DNA of 64,000 nucleotides from Macrotrachela quadricornifera (taxonomy: Eukaryota; Rotifera; Eurotatoria; Philodinida; Philodinidae). Position numbers and translations under genes: made by a program. A model generated the notes under the pieces. It had not been told where the DNA came from, ran no database searches, and saw only the letters and a list, made by a program, of their open reading frames with translations. The DNA lies in assembly GCA_022393335.1 (NCBI GenBank), contig JAJEKB010000326.1, positions 34,369 through 98,368 of the forward strand. The letters are read 5' to 3'. Positions 25,201-39,000 of this stretch are shown here, piece after piece (position 1 is the stretch's first letter; each line of letters begins with the position of its first letter).

Positions 25201-28200
25201 CATCAATTGTTAAAACAACTGTACATGATCATAAAGTTGATTGTTTTGCATATGATGTGGCGAAAGATCCAGTTTCAGTGCATATACCTGTTGTGAGATT
25301 ATTTGTTGGTAAGAATTAATTATCTTTTATACTTTATATTATATAGAAAATGATTGTGTTCTCGAGTGTTACTTTGTTTCATTTTGAAGTGGAAAAGTCA
25401 GTTGATAATGAAATCAATCATAATAACGGCTATAGATTTCGGATCATATAGACTACTCAAAATAGAAATTTATAAAATTACCTTAGTCTAATTCTAGTCT
25501 CGATTTTGTTTTTAAAAACAAGCAATATTGTTAATAAAGTCGCATGGAAAAGTTTTGACTCAAATGTCGGATTTGATTGTGACCTTGCATCACAATCGGG
25601 TTTATTAATTCTAAATAAAAAAATTTTTTTAAATAACTAAATAATATTTTCTTTTATATTTAGCTCTTCATGTTCATCTCCAAAACTATACTGATACAGT
25701 TGTAAAATTTAATAATCTAGTTAATATTCATCATTTCTTATAAAAGAAATTCAAATTTTGCTATTTGTTTTTTTTTTAAGTGTGAACAATCGAAAATTCA
25801 TCCATGTTTTGTATATGAAGAAGCTTTACGTATTCAAGTTCTTTGTGCTCAACATGTTGCTGGTTTATGGAAACGAAATGGTTATTCATTAACTAATCAA
25901 GTAAACAAGTTTTTTTTATTAAATATATTTAAATTAAATTTGATATATTTTCTTTAGATTTATTATTATTCAAATGTTAGATGTCGAAAAGAAATGTATG
26001 ATCGTGATATACTTGCATTACAAGTTGGTGCTTCATTAACACCACCTGATACATATTTAATTCAACTCTTACATAAATTTAATTTATTAGAATGGGTTCG
26101 GTATGTGTAAAAGAAATTTAAAAAAAATTTTTTTTATAAGTGAATATAAATTTTTAGATGTCCGGAAAATGGTTATTCATCGGATACAGATACTAAAATA
26201 AAAGAAAAAATTCGTGTAATGGAAGAATTTCTTCATCTTTTATTAATTATTGTTGGTGAACGACATGAACCAGGTATTGGACAAGTAACACGTGAACAAA
26301 AATTAACTAGAGAAATTACACATCAATTATGTATATCACCAATGGCACATTCAGAACTAATACGTGGATTACAAGATTGTGGTCAATTAGAAACAGTTCG
26401 TATAAAATTTTATTTATTTCAATAAAATAGATAAGAAATCATATTTTTCTTTTTAGGGTTCAGGAGAATTTGAAACAGTATTAAAAGATGTTGCTGATTT
26501 TAAGTAAATTAAAATTGAAAAAAAATATATTTTAAGAAATAAATATATTTATTTTTATAGGAGAGGTAATGCAGCTAAAGGAAATTATGAATTAAAAGCT
26601 AATCGACTTGTGGAATACAATCAATTTTATTATCATTATACAAAAGCTGATCAATGCAAGGTAAGAAAAAAAAATAAAACTAATTAATTTCTACAATAAA
26701 AAAGAAATTTTGATTATGATATATTATAAGATCATGTTTTTCGAATGATTAAAACTATACTTAGAATATATTTAAAGTGCGTATGCATTTTCTATTCAAC
26801 TAAAAAATATTTATAATAAATTATATTCGTTGTTTGACGATATAACTTTATTTCTTAAGACATTTATGTTATTAAAAATAATCTTTATATTACAATTGAC
26901 GAATTGAAAATGTAAATCGATCCAAATTATAAAATGAAGAATGATAAGATATAGAATTCCGCTTATGCTTTTAGAGGATATTAAAAGAAAGTTTTCTTCA
27001 GATTCAGTCTGTCTACGCCATTACTTGTGATCAGATTAAACATTTTGATAATCGAAATAATAATCTTTAGACTATCGTAGATTCAATTTTCTTCCTATAA
27101 GCTTTATTTTATAAAACTGAATCTACTGATAACAGGGAGAGAGTCAGTATTCTGTTTTATTTTTTTACTACTATTCTATTTTTATCATCTGAGTAAACTC
27201 AAAAACACCGATATTAATTATTTCTAAAAGTTAGAATCCAGTCATTTCATGCTTTATCTATGTAAAAATAAAAAATAAATGAATATCCTCAAAAGAGTTT
27301 GTACTACTAGCTTATTACTGTCGAGACGTGACATTTTCCCAGTATTTCTACGCAGAAAGCCGTGATCTCTCTTAGGGACACTTGAAAAACTGAGTTTTGA
27401 ATTTCGATTTGAAATTTTGCACAAAGACAGATCTCAATGGGATTAGTTTATTGCTTCTATCCTTGGATATGATTATGTTAAAAGCATAATCTTACACTGC
27501 TTACATATGCTAGCGCATCAGTTTATTGCTTTTATCCATTTGCTAAGAATCTACAAAAAGAGATCTACTATTTCCTGATCTCGGTTATTATGAAAATACA
27601 TTCATTGACTTTTGACTTCATTTGCTCGAATCCAGAATGTAGAGAAACGAAAAACTTTCAACTAAAATTTATACTTCTAATTTATCTAGAGAAAAATTGA
27701 TATTAATTCTAGAAAATATTTTTGCATTTAGTCTGAAGAATATGTAATAAAACGTCGAAAATTAAATGATGATGGTATATCAACAACATTATTACTTTGT
27801 CAACCACCATTATTTACTGATGCATTTCAACCAATTATACATATTCTTGATTGTGATATATTTCTTACTTTACTTAAAGCTTGTCTTTATCGTTCAACTG
27901 ATCCAAAAGCTCAATTATGGTCTGAGGCTATTCTAAATCGAGTAAATAAATACAAAAAAAATTTTTCTTTTTAAATAAAAAATGTTATTTTTATTTTCTA
28001 GGCATTACATTTAATAATTTTTGCATTTTATGAACAAGAACGTGTATCTAATTTTCAATTTCATTCAAAATGTCAAAAATTTGAACTTGATAAATTATTT
28101 TCTCAATTAAATTCTCATACACCATCAAAAGCTGATACATGTAAAGAATTACTTGATCATGTTAATAAACTTTATAATAAATTTTGTGAAACAAAGGAAC

Positions 28201-31200
28201 AATTAAATTCTACAACAACAAATAATATTAGTCAAGAAACAATTGATTTAACTAAACGAATACAACGTAAACGAAAAGATTTAGCTGCACAAAAACGTGC
28301 AAAAATTATAGCACAAATGACTGAATTACAAAAAAATTTTATTGAAAAAAATATTCAATTATGTACTGATAATATAGATGAACAACAATCATCAATAAAT
28401 GAATCAACATCACCAGATATGAATTCATCTAATCAACAAGTATTTTCAAATTTATCAAATACACCATTAAAACCTGAACCAATGATTATTGATGATACAT
28501 ATCCAATAATTCAATCATGTTTAGGTACAAATGATATTGAATTAATCCAACCAGTTAAACAAATATTAACATGTATTTTTTGTCAAGAAAATAGTGAAGT
28601 TAAACTTAATTCAGAAGCTTTAGTACTTTCAGCTTATGTACAAAAGTTAGTTTTAAAAAAGAAAATAATTTTTTTTATTTTTATTTTTTTTTTCAAATTC
28701 AGTTCAAGAGTTTTATCAAAAAATCGTTCACGACGTATTGAAAATTGGGATACATTTGATCCAACTTTTATGTCTAATGATCTTCATTGGGGTGTACATG
28801 TTTCATCATGTGGTCATGCTATTCATGCTTCTTGTTGGACAAAGTAAGTTTAATTCTATATTTAATCATCTTATCTCAAATTATAGTTTAAATGCTTTTA
28901 ATGTCATTATGTCGTTATATGATACTACTTCGCATATATATCGAGTTGAAAACAAAAACTTTTGAATGTAGAAGTTTATGCGTCTAAACTGAGAATCATT
29001 CTTGTTCTAAAAAGTTCTAATTATTATTGAAATTTTAATCTAACAAAGAATCAGTTATTCGGTCTCATTGAATTTATTGTCATATGAAATCTTAGAATGT
29101 TTGTGGGACTACGTGTAAAAGATTTTTAGAGATTTCGAGGCACTTTACTTGACTCTACAATTTCAGAATCTTATTACATTAGTCGAAACCTAATGCTATT
29201 TGCTATATCTCTCGAACATATTTACCCAATTCGAGATTTTTACAAACAAACAAAATCTTTCTCTCATTCTTACAAAGAATAGAGTCACTAGGACAGGTTC
29301 TCAAACTGTGACTAGACTTCTACTAAAAAAGCATACGCGTACTACTAATGTTTTCTATTCTTAAAATAAATTTGCTTATTTAGATATCATAATTCCATAA
29401 CATCTCAAGATCCTCGTCGAACATTACGTTTACGTAGTACAGCAAATTATGATATTGAACGAAATGAATTTCTTTGTCCATTATGTCAAACATTAAGTAA
29501 TACTGTTATACCTGTATTACCATCATTACGTACATTTACTCGTGAAAGAAAATTAGCTGAAATGTCATTTAGTGAATGGTTAGATGGTTTAGAAAAAGCA
29601 CTTAATGGTAGTATTGAATCTCGATTTGAAATAGATACACATGAACAACAAATATTTTTTAATCCATGTCCATTAACAACAATAACTAAAATGATGGCTG
29701 AACGTGTTGGACAAAATTTTCAATTATTATTTGGTCTTGCTGGAGAATCAAAGTAAAAAATAAAACGAATTTGTTTTGTAAAAAAAAATTTATTTTATTG
29801 TATAGAGCACAAGATTTTTCTGATAGTATTCGTGAACGTTTAATAAATTTTGCTAAAAATGTTTATGCGGTAAAATAAACATATTTGATTTTAATATATT
29901 TTCTTTTTTGTTCTTTAAATATACATTATAGTTCGGATTAAATGTTGAACCAGATGATGATAATGATCGTATACCAATTATTCTTTGGACATCATGTGCA
30001 TATACAATACAATCAATAGAACAATTACTTCGTGTTGATTTAAAATCAATATTTTCACCATTATCAATTCGACAAAGTGAATTAATTAATTCATTAACAA
30101 AAGTTTCAGCTATTTATGGTTTATTACAAGATAGTGATAAAATAAAAAAACATTGTTTAAAATTATTATCAGGTTTGTTTTTCTTTTTTGTTAAAAATAA
30201 ATTTTTATTTTTTTGTTGTATATATTTTCTAGTTCTTCTTTTAACACGAACAAATATGCAGATTCCACCATTATCTGATATTGATTTATTTCATCTTCTT
30301 GTTTCACTTTGCTTTACTTTACCAATATTATTTTCTTCCAAAAATAATTCACCATCATTAATAAATCTACCAACAGGAAATCTCAATGATCTTTATTTAA
30401 TGAGACTTATTCTTATTGTACATTGTATACAAATACTTTCAAGTCAAGGATTTTTATATGATAATCGTAAGTTTATTAATTCTTTTTTTTATTATAAATA
30501 TTTATTTTTGATTTATTATAGAAAATAATGATTGTGCACAAATACCACTAAAAAATACGAATAAAGGTGATACAGAAATCCAAACTATTCAAGGATTAAT
30601 TGAAAAAATTAGAAAAAATCAAACGTAAATTTTTTTTACGAAATAATGAAAAAATAATATATATAAATTCTTTTGTGGTCTTTTTTTATAGATCTTCAGC
30701 TTCTTCAAATCAACTCTTACCTATAGAAGAAATTCGAGATAAATTAAAACAGTCATTATTACCATTACTCCGATGTGCTGCTCTTTTCTATCATTCTCTA
30801 ACTGGAACTTCATGGCCACCTGAATCAGGTAGATAAATATATCCTAATCATTCATACTGAATTACGATAAATAATCAATTTTGATTAAGACACGTTCTTC
30901 TTTTTAATGAATAGAGTTTTCCCAAATCCATCAATCTAATAGTTCGATCCCATCGAGTTCGATAGAATAGGAATCAGGCGACACAATCACATCGGAATTC
31001 GATTGGATTGAGTACTGCTTAAATGAATAGTCGTACAGTTATTTACCCAGATCATAGCTTCAACCGATACATTTCATAAAGTAATATAATGAACATAAAT
31101 CAGGTGAATTTGGTAATCAACAATATTTTGTTATACGATAATGTTTATTTAAAAAACAGCTAGAAAAGACTCTATTCATTAAATGAAGTATATCATTTGC

Positions 31201-32100
31201 TTGAGAATTTAAAGTATTTTCTTTTAATAACAAAAAATGTTTTAATCAAAGAGAAATTATTCAAGATAATTAAATAAAACTTAATCATTTTTTTTCTTTT
31301 TAAGATCTTGATGAATATTCAATAATATGTCAATATCTTGGTTTACCTGTATGTTTATCACAATTATTTGATATAGAAAATGAACGTTGCTTAAATGATT
31401 TTATTAATAATTGGATATCAAATTTATCAGTAAATAAATCATTAATTAAATATCCAATATTAGTTAATGAATTATATTCATTACCAAAAGAATATATTGA
31501 TCTTATGAATCAAGTATCACAAGGGTAAATTCTAAACAAAAAATTATTTTATTTATTTATTTATTTTTATAGTGGTGCACCATATAAATATGCACGTGAT
31601 GAAATTCGTTCACCATGTATATGTTTAACATGTGGTGATATTGTTGTTCGTTCATCATCATCAACAACACCAAATCCAATTATGACAAGTAGTTTAATAT
31701 CAAGCTTTTTTAATATTGATCAACCTCTTGGTCCATGTAATCTTCATGCTCAACAATGTTGTGGTTCAATTGGTCTTTATTTACGTGTAAAAGAATGTTC
31801 ATTACTTTTACTTAATATTATCAATGATGGACGTATTAATAAAGCACGTGGAACACTTATGCCTGCACCATATTTAGATGATTATGGTGAAACTGATCAA
31901 AATTTAAGGTATAAATAAAAACAAAAAAAAACATCATCTTAAATTTACATTTTAGACGTGGAAATCCATTACATTTATGTGATGAACGATATCGTATATT
32001 ACATCGACGATGGTTATCACATACAATACCAGAAGATATATCACGCAATATGGAATTAAGTAATACATCAATGTACGCACAAAATTGGAATCAGTTTTAA
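22248..32100 (+). CDS. UBR2: UBR1/UBR2-type N-recognin E3 ubiquitin ligase
   Basis: Ubiquitin ligase that binds destabilising N-terminal residues (N-degron pathway). Twenty-eight exons from 22248-22796 to 31956-32100, phases consistent, giving 1,883 residues (human UBR1/UBR2 about 1,750). The UBR box (about residues 141-210) keeps its zinc ligands and degron-binding acids: VCGHLFKSEEPTYFCRDC, HRKHRYK, GGGYCDCGDSEAWK. A ClpS-like domain, MLFNDEVHTYDQVINVL (about 270-345), which recognises bulky hydrophobic N-termini, separates it from UBR3. The RING is split across three exons: CIFC near 28572, SSCGHAIHASC near 28810, and CPLC near 29477. The C-terminal autoinhibitory region has ICLTCG, RGTLMPAPYLDDYGE and RGNPLHLC. 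UBR1 versus UBR2 cannot be decided. The poly(A) hexamer AATAAA at 32100-32105 starts on the last base of the stop. Confidence 0.95.
27077..27126. repeat. Small inverted repeat in a UBR intron
   Basis: A 14-bp arm at 27077-27090 pairs with 27113-27126 with one mismatch. It lies in the 1.07-kb intron 26661-27731, the longest of the gene, which otherwise shows nothing recognisable. Confidence 0.5.
30903..31183. mobile_element. IR-ended MITE-like element in a UBR intron
   Basis: TTTAATGAATAGAG at 30903-30916 is matched perfectly in inverse orientation at 31170-31183, and similarity continues inward for a few bases (TTTTC against TCTTTTC). The 281-bp unit fills most of the intron 30829-31304. It has no coding capacity and no clear target duplication. 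Confidence 0.5.
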
Positions 32101-33205
32101 ATAAAACAGCAGACAATTCTTCATTTCTTTCGTTTTTGTCCTATCTCCTTATAAAAGAAAACCGATTCTTGTAAACAAACGTCTTTTCTTTTTTTTTTTT
32201 GTTTTCTTTTGTTTTTTACTTATCAAATCAAGATTAAGTGGGAGAAATCTTACATGGAAAAAATTCTCATATGTAATTAAGCACTTTCTTTTTTTTTTAT
32301 TAAAAGACAAATATCGTATAAAAAAGAAAAACTTCATTTGAAATAGCTATTTTTAAATCATTTATTATTGCAAAAAAATGTCTCATGTTTGTTTGATTTA
32401 AATTACATGAGAAGAATGTTTATCAATACGAAGTTGAAAATTAGTGTGCTCAAGCAAAAAAAGAATTAATTAACAATGTTATAGCAATTTCTTTAGAAAA
32501 ATTTTCGATTTTAATACTGCAGAGTAATGATTATTGAAATGTTATCTTCAATGTACTTATTTTTTGACCTTCTTATCTCTTGTATAGAAATTTATTTTTT
32601 GATGGCTGATTAAAATGGTATCAACGGCTGATTTAACTCGTTTCTGTTGATGCTTTTAATATAGTTATTGCTAATACTAAAGATTAATGTATAGTTGAAT
32701 TTAACATCATATTGCATAACTGAACTATAATGTGAAAATATCATGAAAATCAAAAATTTTAGTCTATTCTATATAATTCAAATTGAAAACATCCGATTAA
32801 GTCATGTTTCTATAAATTTTTTTCAAATTTATTTAAATAAAATGGCCAATGCGCGAACGCAAATGACCGCGGAACAAATTATCCACTCGAGAAAGCCCGA
32901 TGTGGACTTTTCGCAGGCGTCAACGGGGGCGATGTGCAATGCCCGCGCCTCGACCTGGAGCATTCACGTTCATGATCGTGAATGCATCCGTGGCAGGTAA
33001 GTATGCTTATTTCAACATCTGTTTCTTTCTTATATATTCTCTTGACAAGCAAAAATTGCACAGTAGACTAATGCAATATAAGGAAAGAAAAGAAAAGAAA
33101 AGGAAGAGCCAATGATTCATCATCACATTCTTTTCTTTTGTGTTTTTATTATCTTTATTAAAAAGCAAATCACAGTATATAGAAAAAAAGAAACAATTAA
33201 TTTTT
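32101..33205. other. Spacer between convergent UBR and PHYH genes
   Basis: Poly-T and AT-rich DNA containing the GC-rich island at 32841-32996. No other gene is supported. Confidence 0.5.
32841..32996 (+). other. GC-rich island, possible short exon of unknown origin
   Basis: About 155 bp with clearly more than half G+C by eye, in surroundings near one quarter G+C. It opens with ATG in a good context (AAATAAAATGGCC), stays open in frame (MANARTQMTAEQIIHSRKP...), and ends at a textbook donor, CAG|GTAAGT at 32997. It contains a perfect 9-bp inverted repeat, GCATTCACG/CGTGAATGC (32960-32985). I recognise no protein family in any frame. It could be an isolated exon, a fragment of transferred DNA, or the conserved core of a mobile element. 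Confidence 0.35.
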
Positions 33206-34514
33206 TTATAAATTTATTCGTTCGCCTTGAACAAGTCGACTTTTAACTCTCCAAATATCCTAAATATAAAAAAATGATTATATAATTAATAATATGTTAT
33301 TAATTAAAAATAAAAAAAGAAAAGAATAATTTTACCTGAAAACTTGCATCTTCAATTCCTGTCCGTTTTTTAAAAACTGCTGTAACTTCTTTCGAAATTA
33401 ATTCTTGAACACCATCACATTCAATATATTCACATGCAGAATCAGCATAATGACAAGAAATAGCCTAAAAAAATCAAACAATTTGAATTTTAAAAATAGA
33501 AATGATATATTGCCTTACTTTTCGAAATCCTTCGGTTCTATTAGTTCCACTACCATGAATAAGTATTGGATGAAAAAAAACCGTATCACCTGTATGCATT
33601 TCTAAATGTATTCGTTCTACATTTGAATCAAATTTTTGAATACCATGATACATTTTATTAACTCCACCCTAAATAAATACAAAAAGAATTTTAATTCAAT
33701 TTGTTTTTTTTTTCTTACTTCCCAATTTGGATATCCATGTTCTAGAAGTTCACCTTTATGTGTTCCAGGTAAAACAACAAGACATCCATTTCCACGATGT
33801 ATATGCTCCATAGCTGTCCATGCACAAACGATTCGATCAGCTGGTCGAAATGGAAAATAATATAGATCTTGATGTAGTGGATGTCTTGATGTTTGAGTAC
33901 CCGGATCAGGTGGTTTATTAATTAACTAAATAAAATGAATTTTTAATAAAAATAAATATTTTCTTTTCTTTTTCTTACCATCGTATGCATAGCCATAACA
34001 TTTGGACCAGTAAAATTTTCAACATATTTAACAATTTGAGGTAAACAACAATATTGAAATAATTCATCGTCTAATGTAAAATCTTGAATTTTTGTTATAG
34101 CTTTTTCTCCATCAGCAAATTCAGATTTTGCAATAGCTATATCTTTCATTACTGTCATACCAAATGTTGGAACTTTACCTGTACAAACATCTTGAAAACG
34201 TTGACTAAGAAAATTAAAAAAAAATAATAAATGTATTATTTAGTTTTCTTTTTATAATATATACCGATATCGATCGAGTGTTTCAGCTGGAACTAAATTT
34301 CTAATAACAATAAAACCATTTTTTTCATAAAAATCACGTTGTTCTTGTGTTAAATTTCCATTTGGAAATGTAAAACGATATTCTGGTTGTTGGTCATTTT
34401 TCTTAAAATAAGAAAAAGTTCTTAATAATAATAATTCAATAAAAATATTTTACATACATATTGTGTACTTAATCGAATATGACGACCAATTGTTTCTAAT
34501 CGTTGTGCAGACAT
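33206..34514 (-). CDS. PHYH: Phytanoyl-CoA 2-hydroxylase, peroxisomal
   Basis: Fe(II)/2-oxoglutarate dioxygenase that hydroxylates phytanoyl-CoA as the first step of peroxisomal alpha-oxidation. Seven exons on the minus strand: 34458-34514, 34265-34401, 33979-34204, 33719-33925, 33519-33668, 33336-33464, 33206-33259; 319 residues (human 338). The iron triad is present: His and Asp in [14 protein letters not shown] and the distal His in [11 protein letters not shown], followed by the 2-oxoglutarate-binding Arg in GFRKAISCHYA. Other family blocks are [32 protein letters not shown] and the end [10 protein letters not shown], near identical to human. The N-terminus [15 protein letters not shown] fits a PTS2 peroxisomal signal (RLxxIGxHI). 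Confidence 0.95.
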
Positions 34515-36067
34515 CTGAATCTACAACGAACTATATTTAAAATGAATTGCTTAAAAACAAATTTTTAGTTATGATAACAAACTTAAACTCTCACATGACC
34601 TTCGTTTATCTCGTACGAAAAAAATAAGGTCAAAATATCATCATAAATCAACTGATGATTAGATAAGTATTAGTTATAATAAATTTCTTTTAATAATTTG
34701 AGTAAATATATATGTATACTTAATTTATTGTACATAAAAATCTTTCAAAATAATATCAATGGACAGCGTAAGAGGTGTGGCTTAGGTTATTTATTGAATT
34801 CGTCATTTAGCGACCTCTGTTTAATGTTTAGATAAAAGGCAAAGTTTCGAAAAGTAAAAGATATATCTTTTCAAATAATATGATCAAGAGTTATCATAAA
34901 AATTTGTTGAAAATATCTTCCATTATTCATTGTAGAAATATTCAATGACAGTAAACCTTTTGTATCGAAGCCATAATCGATATATCAAACATTACTACCA
35001 TAAATTAAATACATTATATCGTCTGTAAAACATATACAATATCATCAGCACTATTCTATTATAAGTATTATGTATCAAATAATCTTATTGAATGAATAAA
35101 GTGATATACTTCAATCACATCAAGACAATAGAACATATTTACATGCATGAAATAATAGATGATCCTTGTACTACTGACTAAATAATATGTATTATGTAAT
35201 AACCTTATATGAAGATATGTTACATTTGAACTAGTGATAAGAAAGCAATTATAAATAGTGAACAAAGTGACATAGATTGTTATGAGATTGAATAGTGAAT
35301 AGATGGTAAAATATACTTTATATAAATACATAATATGTTCGAATCTAAAAATTTCGAATAAATGAATCTGTAATCATTCCGATAAAATCATAATATAAGA
35401 CAGAATTAACATATGTAAAAAGAATAATTCAGTATTTTTTCTACTATGAATATAATAATAACAATGTTACTGTAGGAAATGGACTTTCTACTGATTATAT
35501 TTATTGATATAAAGCTATGACTATTCTTAACAAAAAAAAGTATCTATATATGTTAAAAATGTAATGTTAATCAAGCTGAAGAACATATGTTATGTACAAA
35601 CAGATATTTCCGTTTTCTTGACAAATTGTTATATAACATCTGTCAAGTATAAAGTATATGACACAACAGATAATATTTTAAAAAATGTCTATTTATATAA
35701 AGATAATTAATTTTAATATAAAATATTTGAATGAAAAACTAAATTAATAGAAGAAGTAATATAACAACTTTCTCTTGAATATTTTCTTTTTTCAGTTTGA
35801 ATTTCATATTATAGAAAGAAACGTAATTTTACGTATAGAATTGAATAAAATAATCTATAGTATAGAGGAAAGAGGATATAATAAGTAGAATATGGTGATG
35901 GTCAACCAACGAGATGAAGTCATTGGTCAGTAGATGAATCATAGGTTCATACCTTTCAAAGGTGTCAACCGTCGGTCAACTGTCACCTATCGAAATAAAA
36001 TAACAAAAATTTTTTTTTCTATTGTTATTTTAGATTTTCTCATTAACTGAATGTACATATATTTCCC
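34515..36067. other. Divergent spacer between PHYH and sidekick
   Basis: AT-rich DNA that must hold the promoters of both genes. A 264-base open frame on the minus strand (35068-35331) is Ile/Tyr/Leu-rich low complexity, not a credible gene. No repeat or motif stood out. Confidence 0.45.
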
Positions 36068-39000
36068 ATGATCTTCAAGTTCTTATGTATTGTAAATATT
36101 CTTATTCTTTCAATTTCTAGTAAGTAATCCATATATATTTTTTTTTATTGTTATTTTAAATATATAATAAATATTGTTTCATTTTTATTTTTTAAAATAA
36201 AAAGGTGAACAATTACAAGCACCTATAATTCTACGTGAATCAAGTGATAATGATGTACCATTAGGTTCTCGTAAAGTTTTTACATGTAATGCAATTGGTT
36301 ATCCTCCTCCAACTTATATGTGGTTACGTGAATGGAAAAATTTAACATCAAATTTTTCTTCATTAAGTTATTTTGAAATTCCATCAACTAAAAAAGAAGA
36401 TCAAGGCTCATATAGATGTTTAGCAAAAAATGATATTGGAATTGTTGCAAGTAAAGCAGCACGTTTAACTGTTTGGTATTTTGATGGTTTTATAAATAAT
36501 CAAAATGATCAATTTATAAATGTTTATGAAACTGATGCTGTTATTTTACAATTACCAATAATAAATTCTTCACCTGAACCAAGTATACAATGGTTTATGA
36601 AAAGTAATTCATTATCACGTGATAATATACGTATAATAATGAATGAAAAATATTTTATTACATCAACACATAATCTTATTATATTAAATATATCATATGA
36701 AGATGAAAAAATTTATTTTGCTATTATTGAAAATATATTTGTTGGTGGAACAAAACAATCAGCAGATTTTCGTTTACAAATTAAACGAAGAAATAATCCA
36801 ATTGAAAATTTTATACCAGAATTTATTGTTAAACCAAAAGATCAATTAGCAACTATAGGTGATGCTATTAAATCATTTGAATGTGTTGTTAATATCGGGT
36901 ATAATTTATACAAAAAATTGTTTAAAAAAAAGAATCTAATAAATATATTTCTTATCTAGTTCAAGTAAATCTATTGAAATAATTTGGCAAAAAGATTCTA
37001 TATTAATTGATCAAACAAATGGACGATTTCATATAGGTCCATATAATCGTACACTTGAAGTTCGTGGAATTATTGCTGATGATCAAGGAATATATTCATG
37101 TCATATTCGAATAAAAAATACTGAAACATTTATAAATGCAAGTGCAAAATTAATTGTTCGAAGTAATTAATAGATAATAATTTATTTCATACGAGAGAAT
37201 AAAAACTAAAAATTTCAATGAATTATTTAGGTGTTCCTATAATAACAACAAATTTTCCACTTATTCAATATGTTGATTTACAAGAAAAAATAATTTTTAC
37301 TTGTAATGGTACAACAAATGTTAATGTAACATGGTATAAAAATGCTGTTCATCTAACGAATGAAACATCAAAGTAAATCTAAATAAAAAGAAAATAATTT
37401 TATTTTTTATTTTATAAAATTTTAATAGAATTCAATTAAATGATAATCAATTAATAATTAATACAATTGAATGGAATGATCAAGGAATGTATCAATGTTT
37501 TTTAACAAATGATATTGGAGAAGATACACGTTCAACATGGTTAAAAATAAAAAGTTAAAAGATTTTTTTTATATTTGAAATTTTTTAAAAAAGAAATTTT
37601 TTTTTTCTTTCGATTTAGGTGAATCACCAACAGTAATTGTTAGTAAAGATTTAAATGTTTTTAACGGAACTGATGTTCAATTAACATGTACTGTTAATGG
37701 ATCACCATTACCGAATATAACTTGGTTTAAATGTAAAAAAAAAACAATTTTATTTTTTCCAAAATTTCATTTTATTTTATTTAGTAAGTTTAAATAATGA
37801 TGAACGAATTCCACTAAATAATATTAATGAAAGAATTCATATTGATAATCGAACTGGTTTATTATCAATATTAAATACTATACGAAATGATTCAGGTATA
37901 TATGAATGTTTAGCACAGAATATTCTTGGTTCAGCATATGCACGTACAACATTACTTGTTCGTCGTAAGTATAAATAAAAAGGAATATTTTCTATTTTTT
38001 TATAATTAAAATAAATATAATATAATTATTTAGGACGAACAAGAATTATTTCATTACCACAAACAATGAAAATTGTTAAAGCACAATCTTTAATACTTGT
38101 TTGTCATGTATTTACTGAAGATAATGTATCGAAAAAAATTTCTTGGTTTTTTAATACTAATCAAACTATACCACATAAAAGATTATATAATGAAACTACA
38201 ATTTTTATTGATACACCACAAAATCAAGATACAGTATGTATAAATTTTTATGATTAATATCAGAATATCACATCCTTATACTATATTTGATAACTAATTA
38301 ATGTCAATCCTTGTATTATATTACAAGATGCATTGTGAAAAGGGTAATCTCTATCGAACTATATCAATATAAGCTTCGAGAACTTCAGACAATGTTTTGA
38401 ATATCATATTCACCGATAACATTATTTCGTTTAGTAGTAGTGACAATCAAAGTCTTGAAATCAATGAGTATTTTTTTTTTAGTGTATTACACATTAATTA
38501 TATGTGATGTAACAGAATTATGAATAGCGACATGCTGTTATCCAGATCATTTTTTTGACAGATATAATTAGTGGCTATTCATGTCATCAGCATATTATAC
38601 GTTAAATAAATTATTCAAAATGAATGAAAGCATGAACATTTTGTGTGTTATATTTATACTTTCTGTTCATTTTAAATCGTATATTATGCATATAAATAAA
38701 ATGATGACACGAATAATGACTCATAATATCTATCTAAAAAATAATGTATCGCTTTTTACAATCCTATGACATTTCTGACACCCCTATATTTTGAATATGA
38801 TTTTAATAAGTAATATTAGAATGAGATTTGTTTGTTCAAATTTGTCTCTTAATTACAGCTTTCAATATAATCCTGTAATTGAAAGTAGACCAAGACCATT
38901 TATTCTATCTTATGTATTATAATAAATTTTTGCATAGGGTAATTATACTTGTGTAGTTGAATCTGAAGCAGGTAATGATAGTCGTACAATAGAAGTGACA

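Noticed and set aside
32879..33061. Minus-strand frame through the GC-rich island
   Set aside because: No family resemblance, and the plus strand has the better start and donor; kept only as an unexplained island.
35068..35331. Minus-strand open frame upstream of sidekick
   Set aside because: Ile/Tyr/Leu-rich composition with no domain; expected by chance in AT-rich DNA.
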